From: CAZCAC01 sp964496575
GTDB taxonomy: Bacteria > Planctomycetota > UBA1135 > GCA-002686595
DNA: 28,853 bases
Assembly (NCBI GenBank): GCA_964496575.1
Contig: CAZCAC010000110.1
Span: 1 to 28,853, forward strand
Direction: 5' to 3'
Part shown: in pieces, positions 7,999 through 15,916 of the stretch
How positions within the stretch are numbered: the stretch's first letter is position 1
How the letters are laid out: every line of letters starts with the position of its first letter
Translations under genes and position numbers: made by a program
Notes under the pieces: model-generated
Seen by the model: the letters and a program-made list of their open reading frames with translations, nothing else
Databases searched by the model: none
Told to the model about the DNA's origin: nothing

Positions 7999-8298
7999 GG
8001 TGCTTCGGCGACCCGTCGGTCGGAGGGATTGGGTGATCGGAGGGGGAGGGGTGCGATAGGGAGGGGAAGACCCCGATCCGAAGGATCCCTACCCGTCACC
8101 CGGTGTGCGGCAACGCACGATTCGGCTGACTTTTCTGGGGAAATCCTCCGGAGTAACGGGTCGGGAACAGCTTCCCTCGCCGCCCCATCTGGAGAGCGAG
8201 CCTGGTGACAGATGCTCGACTGAGAAAGAGAGGAGGCCTCGAGCCTGGCCGAGACCTCCCCGCGTACGAAGACTAGCCGGAGATTCCCGGAGTGGACG
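7999..8298. other. 300-bp intergenic region between the secretin and large TPR genes
   Basis: No gene is seen here. It contains the terminator at 8232-8259 and should contain the promoter of the TPR-exbB-exbD transcript. The only candidate I see on the minus strand is a weak TTGCCG, 16 bp, TAGGGA between about 8111 and 8084, which I do not call. A GGATCC-centred inverted repeat (GGATCCTTCGGATCG on the minus strand) sits downstream of it. Confidence 0.4.
8232..8259 (-). terminator. Terminator downstream of the secretin gene
   Basis: Arms 8232-8241 and 8250-8259 form a 10-bp stem with one G-U pair on the minus-strand RNA and an 8-nt loop. They are followed by the pyrimidine run TCTCTTTCTC. It lies 40 bp past the secretin stop and suggests that the secretin is transcribed separately from the TPR-exbB-exbD genes. 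Confidence 0.6.
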
Positions 8299-10929
8299 CT
8301 AGCGCAGTCCCATGCGAGCCTCGCTCGGCTCGTACTCCGAGGGAATCACGATGTCGGCCTTGAGCAGGATCAAGAGCTTCTTGTTGGCGACGTACTTGCC
8401 CTTGCGCTCGAAGAGCATCGAGATCAGCGGGATCTTGTTGACGATCGGGACCCCCGAGCGGTGGTCCTTCTTGTCGGAGATCTTCAGACCGCCGAGCAGG
8501 ACGGTGGAGCCGTCGGGCATCGGGATCGAGGTGCGGACGCGCTGAATCTCCAGCTCGGGGAGCTGGATCGTCACCGACGCCTGCGAACCCAGGGTGGTGC
8601 TGACCTCGCGGATCGGCCGCTGAAGCTCGGCGATCGTCGGGCGAAGCTCGAGAGTGATGAAGCGACGGTCGGCGGAGACCACCGGGCGCACGTCGAGGAT
8701 CACTCCGTCCTGGACCACGTCGATGATCGGGTCGGCGATCGAGGCCGCTTGCGCGATCTCGACGTCGAAGTCCTTCACGTAGACGACCTGGTTGAGCACG
8801 GTCAGGTTGGCGCGGCCGGTGTTGGACACCAGGATGCGCGGGTTGCTGACCAGCTCGATCCGCTCCGACTTCTGGACGGCGCGCAGGATCAGCTCCAGCT
8901 CGACGTCGTTGAGGTACGTCCACTGGAAGCTCAAGCCGCCGTCGGGCTGAAGGCCCTTGCCGTCGTTGAGGGCGTTGTCGTAGAGGTGCTCGACGCGTCC
9001 CTTGATGTCACCGTCGTTGCCTTCGTCGTACCAGGCGCCGAGGCTCGGGTCGGTGCCGATCTCGCTGCCGAACTCCGCGGTGGTGGAGCTGTCGCCGAAG
9101 TCGTCGAAGACCTCGTTGGTGCCGAGTCCCGGCTGGCCGAGGCCGCGGAAGTCGACGCCGATGTCCTCGAGGAAGTTGTCCTGCACCTCGATGAAGCGCG
9201 ACTGGATGTCGATCATGATCCCGGTGGCTTCACGAAGGTCGGCCAGGAGCTGCCCGATCTTCTCGTGAACCTCGGGGGTCTGGTTGACGACCATGACGCC
9301 CATCTCGTTGATCACCAGGCTGTTCGAAGGATCCGCGTCCCACGACTCGGGGTCGATGTTGTTGCGGATCAGCTGGAAGAGCAGGTCGCTGGTGACCACG
9401 TTCGACTCGCGCTCCTCGATGTCTTCTTCGGGAAACGTGATGCCGCCGGAGGGCTGAACGTTGATCTCGGTGCCGGGGAAGTCGGGGATCGGGTGGATCA
9501 GGTCGCGGACCTCGTAGGTCTTCAGCACCTGGCCGCCGACCATCTCCTCGATGGTGACGAACTTGACGACGCCGTCCTCGACCTTCCAGCGCAGGCTGTC
9601 GTGGGTCTCGCCGATGATGTCGAGGATCTTCCTCACGCTGTACTCGGGCAGCTGGAGGTTGATCATCGTCTCTTCCTCGCCGAGGTCCTCGCGGACCGCG
9701 GTGCTGATGACGAAGTTGATCCCGGTCAGGCTCTGCAGGTACGTCGCGACGTCCTCCAGCGGGGCGCCCTCGCCGTCCTCACCGACGAACTCCGGAGGGA
9801 AGCGAATCTCCTCCAGCCGGTTGTAGACGCTCTGGTTCTCGCGGTCCCGGTCCTCGTCCTTGGCGGAGAACTCCATCGGCTGGCGCTGGCTGACCTCGGC
9901 CCAGCGGCGCAGGTCGTCGAAGATCACCGGCTCGACCTGGATCACGTTCATCGTGTCCAGCTCCTGGAAGGTGCGCAGCCACTGCTCCTTGTAGTCGCGG
10001 CGGTTGCGTTCGGCGACGGTCTGGTGCCGGGCGCTGCGGGAGATCTCGCGCAGGGTGGTCGCCGCCGCGTTCCCCGGATCCTCCATCAGGATCAGGTCGC
10101 AGAGGCTCTCGGTCTGCTTGAAGTTCTCGTTCAGGAAGGCCTGGTTGGCCTCGTTGTAGAGGGTGACCAGCTTGTTCTCGAAGTACTCGCGCTCGCGGCG
10201 CTCGACTTCCTCGCGGGCCAGCCGCGCGGCTTCGCGCTGCTTGGCCTCGTCGGCCAGGCGGCTCTCCTCGCGCAGCTCGATGGCGGATTGCAGCTTCCCG
10301 CTGACGAGCCGCTCGTCGAGGGTGTCGTGAGCGATCAGCGGGTTGTAGCGGAGGATCATCTCCGCTTGCCGGTAGTTCTGGATCGCCGCGTCGTACTCCG
10401 CCTTGCTCATGGCGGCGTCGCCGAGGGTGGAGAAGCGCTCCGCCTCGAGTCGCGCCTGGGCCCGCTTGACCTCGGCGCGTTCGACGTCGTCCTGCAGAGC
10501 GTCCGCGGCGACGGCGTAGCGGTGACCGAGGAGAGCCTCGACCTTCTGCATCCGCTCGCGTGCGGTGGTGTTGCGCGGATCGACGTTGAGCGCCTCGGAG
10601 TACGCGACCAGCGCGCCCTCCAGGTCGGCCCGATCGAGGAGGTCGTCCCCTTCGGCGATCGACTCGCCGGCGAGGAACTCACGCTGGGTCATCTTGCGGG
10701 TGATGGCCTCGCGGTCCTCGCGGAGCTCGGCGTCTTGCGTGACGGGGGTGGTGTAGGAAGCCTCGGTCGTGCCGGACCCCTCGTCAGCGGCGAAGGTACC
10801 GCTGCTGGGCGCCATCTCGGCGCTTTCCGACGCGGCCGTCTCCGGGGCGGTCGTGTCGGGGGTATCGGTGGAGCGGCAGGCGACAGGGGCGACCGCGAGG
10901 AGCGGCAGGAACAGGAATCGCAGGCGCAT
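8299..10929 (-). CDS. Secretin family outer-membrane pore with N-terminal TPR/helical region
   Basis: This 876-aa protein would form a ring-shaped outer-membrane channel like the GspD/PilQ secretins. The ATG at 10929 gives a signal peptide with a degenerate lipobox (APVAC, Cys18) and is preferred over the ATG at 10968. Residues ~85-290 hold TPR repeats and a charged coiled-coil-like helix (~220-255). Residues ~375-480 look like an STN/N0-type domain (LEDVATYLQSLTGINFVIS). An N1-type segment (LVINEMGVMVVNQTPEVHEKI) lies at ~537-557. The secretin barrel fills ~573-865, with SNPRILVSNTGRANL, PMPDGSTVLLGGL and the hallmark GVPIVNKIPLISMLFE at ~826-841. No type II/III secretion or pilus ATPase gene is in the window. 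The N-terminal TPR region in place of extra N-domains is unusual. A likely promoter lies at 11120-11148. Confidence 0.92.
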   Translation of the reverse strand: MRLRFLFLPLLAVAPVACRSTDTPDTTAPETAASESAEMAPSSGTFAADEGSGTTEASYTTPVTQDAELREDREAITRKMTQREFLAGESIAEGDDLLDRADLEGALVAYSEALNVDPRNTTARERMQKVEALLGHRYAVAADALQDDVERAEVKRAQARLEAERFSTLGDAAMSKAEYDAAIQNYRQAEMILRYNPLIAHDTLDERLVSGKLQSAIELREESRLADEAKQREAARLAREEVERREREYFENKLVTLYNEANQAFLNENFKQTESLCDLILMEDPGNAAATTLREISRSARHQTVAERNRRDYKEQWLRTFQELDTMNVIQVEPVIFDDLRRWAEVSQRQPMEFSAKDEDRDRENQSVYNRLEEIRFPPEFVGEDGEGAPLEDVATYLQSLTGINFVISTAVREDLGEEETMINLQLPEYSVRKILDIIGETHDSLRWKVEDGVVKFVTIEEMVGGQVLKTYEVRDLIHPIPDFPGTEINVQPSGGITFPEEDIEERESNVVTSDLLFQLIRNNIDPESWDADPSNSLVINEMGVMVVNQTPEVHEKIGQLLADLREATGIMIDIQSRFIEVQDNFLEDIGVDFRGLGQPGLGTNEVFDDFGDSSTTAEFGSEIGTDPSLGAWYDEGNDGDIKGRVEHLYDNALNDGKGLQPDGGLSFQWTYLNDVELELILRAVQKSERIELVSNPRILVSNTGRANLTVLNQVVYVKDFDVEIAQAASIADPIIDVVQDGVILDVRPVVSADRRFITLELRPTIAELQRPIREVSTTLGSQASVTIQLPELEIQRVRTSIPMPDGSTVLLGGLKISDKKDHRSGVPIVNKIPLISMLFERKGKYVANKKLLILLKADIVIPSEYEPSEARMGLR

Positions 10930-11270
10930 GAGATCTCGAACCTTGTTGACGAGTGCGTGGGGCTGCATGTGACCGGGCCGTCACGGTACGGTGGTTCGCC
11001 GGCGCGCGGCGTGCCCTTGATCGATTCGGGGCCCTCGGCCGAAGCAGAGGGTGTAGAGCGCTCCCTTCTCGCCGATGCGCGACCGGTGGGGGGATGGGGC
11101 ACCCGGAAAAGAAGCGGGGAGGATACCGACCCACTGCGGGGCGGTCAACCAACCCGGAGCGGTACCCCCGCGCCCGGGTGCGGTTACCGGGGAATGTGGG
11201 CCCTCCGGAGACCGACTCGCGTCTACGACCTTCGTCGGAGGAGGAGGGGGACGGGGGAGCCCGGCCCTGC
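10930..11270. other. Long leader and promoter region of the secretin gene
   Basis: No coding region is supported. Besides the promoter at 11120-11148 it contains GC-rich imperfect inverted repeats, for example CCTCCG at 11202-11207 with CGGAGG at 11236-11241. The leader from the predicted start site near 11113 to the ATG at 10929 is about 185 nt, similar to the ~195 nt in front of the paralogue at 681. No known riboswitch is recognised. Confidence 0.4.
11120..11148 (-). promoter_or_regulatory. Sigma70-like promoter for the secretin gene
   Basis: On the minus strand, TTGACC (11148-11143), a 17-bp spacer and TATCCT (11125-11120) form a good -35/-10 pair. Exactly the same two hexamers and spacing recur at 14919-14947 on the plus strand, and a close variant at 884-913. 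Confidence 0.6.
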
Positions 11271-11399
11271 CCTAGAGGCACGGCCAATAGGGCCGTGCCT
11301 CTAGGTCGGACGAAGTCCGACCCCCCGCGCCGAAGGCGCGGGAGCACCGCAGGTGTTGACATTATCTAGAGGGCTGGTCGTTCTCGGCCGGACCTCTAG
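11271..11399. repeat. Palindromic multi-hairpin element with imperfect terminal inverted repeats
   Basis: Five hairpins lie in about 130 bp. The first is a perfect 15-bp stem (11271-11285/11291-11305, loop AATAG). Then come TCGGAC/GTCCGA with a GAA loop (11306-11320), CCCGCGCC/GGCGCGGG with a GAA loop (11324-11342), CACC/GGTG with a GCA loop (11345-11355), and CTAGAGG-CTGGTCG/CGGCCGG-CCTCTAG with a TTCT loop (11366-11399). The outer ends match as a 14-nt terminal inverted repeat, CTAGAGG-Y-M-CGGCC (11272-11285 and 11386-11399), with two differences. The right end contains the stop codon of the uracil-DNA glycosylase. It could be a REP/MITE-like repeat, a structured RNA or a 3' end signal. Confidence 0.6.
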
Positions 11400-12169
11400 C
11401 GAGCTCCGGAGACACCCCGGTCCAGCTCCGCCATCGCCAGCTGGATGTCCTTCCAGCATTCCTTTTTCATGTGAGGCGAGCGCAGGAGGAAGGCGGGGTG
11501 GTAGGTGGCCACGATCTTCCGCCCCCCGATCTGGTGGACGCGGCCGCGCATCCGGCCCATCGAATCGTCGCTCCTCAGGAGGTGGGCGCTGGCGTGGCGG
11601 CCGAGCGGGATGATCACCCGGGGGGCGACCAGCTCGATCTGGCGGTCCAGCCAGGCGGTGCAGAGATCCTTCTCCGATTTCTGCGGGTCGCGATTGCCGG
11701 GGGGGCGGCACTTGAGGACGTTGGCGATGTAGACGGCTCGCCGGTCGAGGCGCATTCCCTTGGTGATGATGTCGGTGAGCAGGCGGCCGGCGCGGCCGAC
11801 GAAGGGCACCCCCTGGGCGTCCTCGTCCGCTCCGGGGGCCTCGCCGACGAACATCACCCCCGCGCTCCCGTCGCCGTCGGCGAAGACGGTCTGGGTGCGG
11901 GTCCGGCACAGCTCGCAGGCCCGGCACTCCGCGACGCGCTCGCGCAGCCCCGCGAGGTCGGCGCAGGCGGCGGCGAGCTCGGGGATCGTGGCCGGAGTCT
12001 CCGGCGCCGGCGCGGGGGGCACCTCGGGAGCGCGCCGCGGGGGGACGGGGAGGTGCGTGACTCCGCGCCGCCCGGCCCGGGAGAGCTCCGCCCGCAGGGC
12101 GCCGCCGAGCTCGCGCAGCTCCTCATGAATCGTCGGTCGGCTTCCGTCGGCTTCCATTTTCCCGCCCAT
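11396..12169 (-). CDS. Type-4 (Fe-S) uracil-DNA glycosylase
   Basis: This 257-aa protein removes uracil from DNA in base-excision repair. The C-terminal ~190 residues hold the family motifs: the cysteines of ECRACELC (Cys85 and Cys88), Cys154 in NVLKCRPPGNRDP and Cys170 in DLCTAWL as the four [4Fe-4S] ligands, the active-site motif GEAPG (109-113), and the HPAFLLR motif with His224. Residues 1-65 are a Pro/Ala-rich extension without a visible domain. The ATG at 12169 has GGAG 7 nt upstream and lies 3 bp after the mtaB stop, so the two genes are co-transcribed. The stop codon lies inside a palindromic element. Family 4 or 5 is distinguished here by GEAPG and the cysteine pattern. Confidence 0.93.
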   Translation of the reverse strand: MGGKMEADGSRPTIHEELRELGGALRAELSRAGRRGVTHLPVPPRRAPEVPPAPAPETPATIPELAAACADLAGLRERVAECRACELCRTRTQTVFADGDGSAGVMFVGEAPGADEDAQGVPFVGRAGRLLTDIITKGMRLDRRAVYIANVLKCRPPGNRDPQKSEKDLCTAWLDRQIELVAPRVIIPLGRHASAHLLRSDDSMGRMRGRVHQIGGRKIVATYHPAFLLRSPHMKKECWKDIQLAMAELDRGVSGAR

Positions 12170-12172
12170 CGT

Positions 12173-13486
12173 TCAGCTCCGCCTCCTCGCCCCAGAGTAG
12201 CGACCGACCAGCCGGACGCCTCCTCCCTCTTCCTCGATCGCCGCGAGACGCACCGGCGCGAGCCCCGGAAGCGGCTCCGGCCACTCGCGGAGGTCCAGCG
12301 GCACCCGCTGGTAGCGGCCGGTCAGGCCGAGCGAGTCCTGCGGCACCACGAGCTCCTCGCGGCCGTCGAGGCGCCGGGCGAAGGCGGCGGAGAGTCGCGC
12401 GGCGAGCGCGGTGAGCCGCCCCTTCCACTCGCGGAGCAGCTCCGGCGGTGCCCCGGCCGGGAGCTCGGCGGCCGCGGTCCCGGGGCGCGGCGAGAAGGGG
12501 AAGACGTGCAGGCGGGTCAGCCCCGCGGCCTCGACCAGGCTCGCGGTGTTCTCGAATCGCCCCCGGTCCTCGCCGGGGAAGCCGAGGATCACGTCGGCGC
12601 TCAGCGCCGGTTCGTCCATCCAGGTGCGGATCCGCTCGATCGCGGCCAGGTACTCCGCGCCGGTGTACCAGCGGTTCATCGCCTTCAGCACTGCATCGTC
12701 TCCCGACTGCAGCGGCAGGTGCAGGTGCGGCGCGATCCGCTCGGGGTGCGCCGCCATCACCTCGAGCAGTGCCTCGGTGACCTCGGTCGCCTCGATCGAG
12801 GAGAGGCGGAGGCGGAAGGGGCGCGCCTCCTCCATTTCGAGGGTGACGAGCCGGGCGAGCAGGTCGGCCAGCTCACCGCCCCACTCGCGCCCCCAGTGGC
12901 CGATGTGGATCCCGCAGAGCACGACCTCGGCGTGACCGGCGCGGACCAGGCGCCAGAGCTCCGCGGCGATTTCGTCGGCGGGCCGGGAGCGGCTCGCCCC
13001 CCGGACCGAGGGGATGATGCAGAAGCTGCAGGCCTGGTCGCAGCCGTCCTGGATCTTGAGGAAGGCGCGCTGGTGGCCGTGGAAGGCGCTGATCCCGGCC
13101 GGGACCCCCAGCTCCTCCGCCTCCTCGTCCGGCGCCTCCCCGAGAGTCTCGACCCCGAGGGTCTCGAGCAGCCGCCCCGGCCGCCGCGCCTCGCTCCCCT
13201 CCAGCACCCACTCGACCCCCGGGAGCTCGCGCAGCGCCTCCCGCTCCAGCTCGGCGAGGCACCCGGTGACGCAGATCCGGGCCCCCGGCTCTTCTCTATG
13301 AACGCGGCGGATCAGCTGGCGCGCCTTGCGACCCGCCTCGGCGGTCACCGTGCAGGTGTTGACCACCACCAGCTCCGCCGCCTCGCCGCTCGAGCTCCAG
13401 CCGCGGCGCCCCAGCGCCTCCCGCAGGAGCTGGGTGTCGTACTGGTTGGCCTTGCAGCCGAAGGTGACGAAGCGGACCGATCGCAT
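12173..13486 (-). CDS. mtaB: tRNA (N6-threonylcarbamoyladenosine(37)-C2)-methylthiotransferase MtaB
   Basis: This 437-aa radical-SAM enzyme converts t6A37 to ms2t6A37 in ANN-decoding tRNAs. The N-terminal MTTase domain has GCKANQYDT (Cys11), VVNTCTVT (Cys45) and CVTGC (Cys76) as ligands of the auxiliary cluster. The radical-SAM cluster motif C-x3-C-x2-C is Cys149/153/156 (CDQACSFC). A TRAM-like domain fills residues ~375-437. GCK-x-NQY at the first cysteine and a single C-terminal TRAM fit MtaB better than MiaB or RimO. The ATG at 13486 starts the conserved core at once; the frame stays open further upstream but runs antisense to the next gene and is not coding there. It leads a two-gene operon with the glycosylase. 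Confidence 0.93.
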   Translation of the reverse strand: MRSVRFVTFGCKANQYDTQLLREALGRRGWSSSGEAAELVVVNTCTVTAEAGRKARQLIRRVHREEPGARICVTGCLAELEREALRELPGVEWVLEGSEARRPGRLLETLGVETLGEAPDEEAEELGVPAGISAFHGHQRAFLKIQDGCDQACSFCIIPSVRGASRSRPADEIAAELWRLVRAGHAEVVLCGIHIGHWGREWGGELADLLARLVTLEMEEARPFRLRLSSIEATEVTEALLEVMAAHPERIAPHLHLPLQSGDDAVLKAMNRWYTGAEYLAAIERIRTWMDEPALSADVILGFPGEDRGRFENTASLVEAAGLTRLHVFPFSPRPGTAAAELPAGAPPELLREWKGRLTALAARLSAAFARRLDGREELVVPQDSLGLTGRYQRVPLDLREWPEPLPGLAPVRLAAIEEEGGGVRLVGRYSGARRRS

Positions 13487-13555
13487 CTCCGGGATCCTAC
13501 CCCCGGGGCCGTCGCCTGCGTTAGCCTGTGGGGCGACCTCCACCGCCTTGCTCCC

Positions 13556-14863
13556 ATGCCTCACCTCCGACCGCGAAGCGCCCACCTCTCCCCCGTGCTC
13601 CTCCTTCTCCTGCCCCTGGCCGGCTGCGGCGGGGGAGAGACCGACGCCTCGGGGGGGGAGAGCCCCACCCAGCCCGCCGCCCCCGGGGTCGCCTCCCGCA
13701 CCTTCGAGCGCGCCGAATCGGAGGCGGTGCGCGAGCTGCGCGAGGCGATCGACCTGCTCGACCTCGAGCGCGCCGAGGCCCTGCTCGAGGAGCTCGCCGA
13801 CACCCTGCCGGTCGAGGGGGATCTGCTCCGCGCCCGGGCCCAGGCGATGGTCGGGCACGACGTCGAGGTCGGCCGGCTGATCGAGAAGGTGCGGGCGCGG
13901 AGCCCCGAGGACCCGCGGGTCTGGTCCACCGCCGCGGAGCTGCACGCCTCCGCCGGCCGGCTGGAGACCGCTCGCGACGAGATCCGCCGCGGCGTCGAAC
14001 GCTGCGGCATGACCCCCGAGCTGCTCCGCGCCCAGGCGATCGTCCAGCTGTGCCAGCAAGGTGGCGCGCCGCGGGGGCTGGAGCTTCTCGTCCGCGCGCT
14101 GGAGTACGACACCGACCTGCCCTTCACCGACCGCGCCCTCGGCCAGGCGCACCTCCTGATCGGCAAGCGCGCGCTCGCCGAGCAGCGACCGCGGCGGGCG
14201 CTGGAGTCCGCCCGGGCGGCGGCGCAGTACGACCCGGGCGACCTCGACATCCGCGTCTTCCTCGCCGACACCCTGGCCGCCAACGCGGACTTCGGTGCGG
14301 CGGTGGAGATCCTGGAGGAGCTGAACGAGGAGGGCCACGACCGGCGCGGGGAGCCGGCCTCGATGTACAAGAAGGTCGCCATGGCCGAGCTCCTGCAGTC
14401 CCGTCGCGACCGGGCGATAGAGGCCTTCGCCCGGGCGCGCGAGGAGGGTCTCTCCGACGAGGAGCTCGGCTCGGGCGCGCAGATCCTGCTCGACGAGGCG
14501 ATGAAGGCGATGTCGGAGGGGATCACCGCCTACGAGGCGAAGGATCTCACCACGGCGCGGGAGCGCTTCGAGTACGGCCTCTCCCTCGACCCCGACCTCC
14601 TGGTGCTGCAGAACCACCTCGCCGTGGTCCTCTTCCAGCAGGGCAAGTACCTGCCCGCCGCGGTGCGCTGGCGGGCGGTGCTGGAGACCTCGATCGAGGA
14701 GGAGCTCGAGCTCCCCGACCCCGTCCACCTGAATCTCTCCAGGGCGCTGGTCGCCGCCGGGGAGAAACCCGCCGCGAAGGCGGTCCTGGAGGCGTACCTC
14801 GCCCGCGAGCCGGAGGGGCGCTGGGTCGCGGAGACGCGCGAGCTGCTCACCCGGCTCCCGTGA
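13556..14863 (+). CDS. TPR-repeat lipoprotein
   Basis: This 435-aa protein has a signal sequence ending in the lipobox LAGC (Cys24), a Gly/Ser/Pro-rich linker (25-45), then TPR-like helical repeats to the end (LREAIDLLDLERAEALLEEL; AELHASAGRLETARDEIRRG; AITAYEAKDLTTARERFEYGLSLDP-like unit; HLAVVLFQQGKYLPAAVRW). It is probably anchored in the outer membrane facing the periplasm as a scaffold; the partner is unknown. It is divergent from mtaB with only 69 bp between them. No Shine-Dalgarno sequence is visible before the ATG at 13556. The frame is open upstream across mtaB, but that part is antisense shadow. Confidence 0.85.
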   Translation: MPHLRPRSAHLSPVLLLLLPLAGCGGGETDASGGESPTQPAAPGVASRTFERAESEAVRELREAIDLLDLERAEALLEELADTLPVEGDLLRARAQAMVGHDVEVGRLIEKVRARSPEDPRVWSTAAELHASAGRLETARDEIRRGVERCGMTPELLRAQAIVQLCQQGGAPRGLELLVRALEYDTDLPFTDRALGQAHLLIGKRALAEQRPRRALESARAAAQYDPGDLDIRVFLADTLAANADFGAAVEILEELNEEGHDRRGEPASMYKKVAMAELLQSRRDRAIEAFARAREEGLSDEELGSGAQILLDEAMKAMSEGITAYEAKDLTTARERFEYGLSLDPDLLVLQNHLAVVLFQQGKYLPAAVRWRAVLETSIEEELELPDPVHLNLSRALVAAGEKPAAKAVLEAYLAREPEGRWVAETRELLTRLP

Positions 14864-14866
14864 CGC

Positions 14867-14891
14867 GGAGCGGCGCCGGCGGGCGCGCTCC
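14867..14891 (+). terminator. GC-rich hairpin after the TPR lipoprotein gene
   Basis: GGAGC-g-GCGCC (14867-14877) pairs with GGCGC-GCTCC (14882-14891), giving 10 bp with one bulge and a 4-nt GGCG loop. It begins 4 bp past the stop codon. No T-tract follows, so terminator function is plausible but unproven. Confidence 0.45.
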
Positions 14892-14918
14892 GAAGAGGGA
14901 GAGGATGTGGAAGAGCGG

Positions 14919-14947
14919 TTGACCGCCGGGGTGGGGGGGCGTATCCT
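14919..14947 (+). promoter_or_regulatory. Sigma70-like promoter for the SPOR-like protein gene
   Basis: TTGACC (14919-14924), a 17-bp spacer and TATCCT (14942-14947) predict a start near 14954 and a leader of about 100 nt before the ATG at 15055. The hexamers and spacing are identical to those of the secretin promoter. Confidence 0.6.
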
Positions 14948-15054
14948 CCTGCGCCGCACTGTGCCCGCTCTCACCGACGGGGTGGGAAGGGTACGCTCTT
15001 GAAAACCTGTACAGCACTGCGGTTCTCACAGCTCCACACGTCCGATCCCACTCC

Positions 15055-15867
15055 ATGTCTCCGCGGAAACCCAACATGCTCGACGCCTTTCAGCAATCGG
15101 CGCGAGCGGAACGGGAAGCCCAGGCCCGCGCGGCCGCGGCGCCGAAGGGGAAGTCGTCCGGGAAGCGAGCGGCGGAGCCGAAACCGGCTGAGTCGAGACC
15201 GAAGAAACGGAAGTCGGCCCGGAAGAAGCCCGTGCCGCCGCCGGCGGCCTCGCTCCCGACCGACCTCGAGTCCGCCCGCGACGAGATCCTCGGCACCGGG
15301 CCGCGCCCCGGCTTCACCGGGATCCCGCTCTGGGTCCCGGTGGCGGTGGTCGTCCTGATCGCGGCGATGGCCGGCACCTACTGGATCGGCGATCTCCTCG
15401 GCGGCGAGACCCGGGCCGGTGAGCCGACGGGCGACCCGCTGGTGGAGGACTTCGAGACCGATCTCGTGGGTGGGGGTGACCCCGCTCCGGAGGTGACGGA
15501 GCCGTCGCCGGTGCCGCCACCGGAGGAGGACGCCGACCTGACCGAGGACGACCGGCGCTTTCTCGACAAGAGCCGCAGCACCTACACCGTCCGGGCCATC
15601 TACTTCGCGAACGATCGCGAGGGGAAGGCGCGGGCCCGCTCGACCTACTGGTACCTCCGGAACGCCGGCCTGCCGGTGATCGCGCCGGTCCAGAAGGGCG
15701 ATATCGTGGTGATCTGCGTGGGCGCCGAGCCCACCCGTACGGGAGAACTAGAACAGATCCGTGACCGGCTGCACTCGCTGCCGGGACCGCCCCCCGAGTC
15801 CGAACCCGGCGCCTTCGAATCCGCCTACTTCGTCAACATCGACGACCAGGTCGAGCGCGGCGACTAG
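15055..15867 (+). CDS. Single-pass membrane protein with C-terminal SPOR-like domain
   Basis: This 270-aa protein has a basic, Lys/Ala/Pro-rich cytoplasmic N-terminus (1-90), one transmembrane helix (~92-112, WVPVAVVVLIAAMAGTYWIG), an acidic Pro/Glu-rich periplasmic linker (~115-165) and a compact C-terminal domain (~175-260). That domain has the order YTVRAIYF, helix, AGLPV, a strand (DIVVICVG) and a final helix. The beta-alpha-beta pattern and the layout (N-in anchor, flexible linker, C-terminal domain) fit SPOR peptidoglycan-binding proteins, though sequence similarity is weak. A second possible start is the ATG at 15076. The promoter at 14919-14947 lies upstream. Confidence 0.75.
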   Translation: MSPRKPNMLDAFQQSARAEREAQARAAAAPKGKSSGKRAAEPKPAESRPKKRKSARKKPVPPPAASLPTDLESARDEILGTGPRPGFTGIPLWVPVAVVVLIAAMAGTYWIGDLLGGETRAGEPTGDPLVEDFETDLVGGGDPAPEVTEPSPVPPPEEDADLTEDDRRFLDKSRSTYTVRAIYFANDREGKARARSTYWYLRNAGLPVIAPVQKGDIVVICVGAEPTRTGELEQIRDRLHSLPGPPPESEPGAFESAYFVNIDDQVERGD

Positions 15868-15916
15868 CCGCCGGGACGCCATTCCAAGTACCAACCCACA
15901 GCCGAGCCTCCTTCCG

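Noticed and set aside
8299..10929. Type II secretion or type IV pilus system
   Set aside because: Only the secretin is present; no ATPase, pseudopilin or inner-membrane platform gene occurs in the window.
8461..11304. Plus-strand 947-codon open frame opposite the secretin
   Set aside because: Same mirror composition, and the opposite strand has unmistakable secretin motifs.
11356..11384. Plus-strand promoter starting with TTGACA at 11356
   Set aside because: The hexamer at the proper distance is CGTTCT, which is a poor -10, and no plus-strand gene follows; it lies in the palindromic element.
11471..13555. Upstream extension of the TPR lipoprotein frame across mtaB and the glycosylase gene
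   Set aside because: It is antisense to two well-identified genes; the lipoprotein signal sequence begins at 13556.
13487..14974. Upstream extension of the mtaB frame
   Set aside because: The extension is antisense to the TPR lipoprotein gene, and mtaB homology starts at once at the ATG at 13486.
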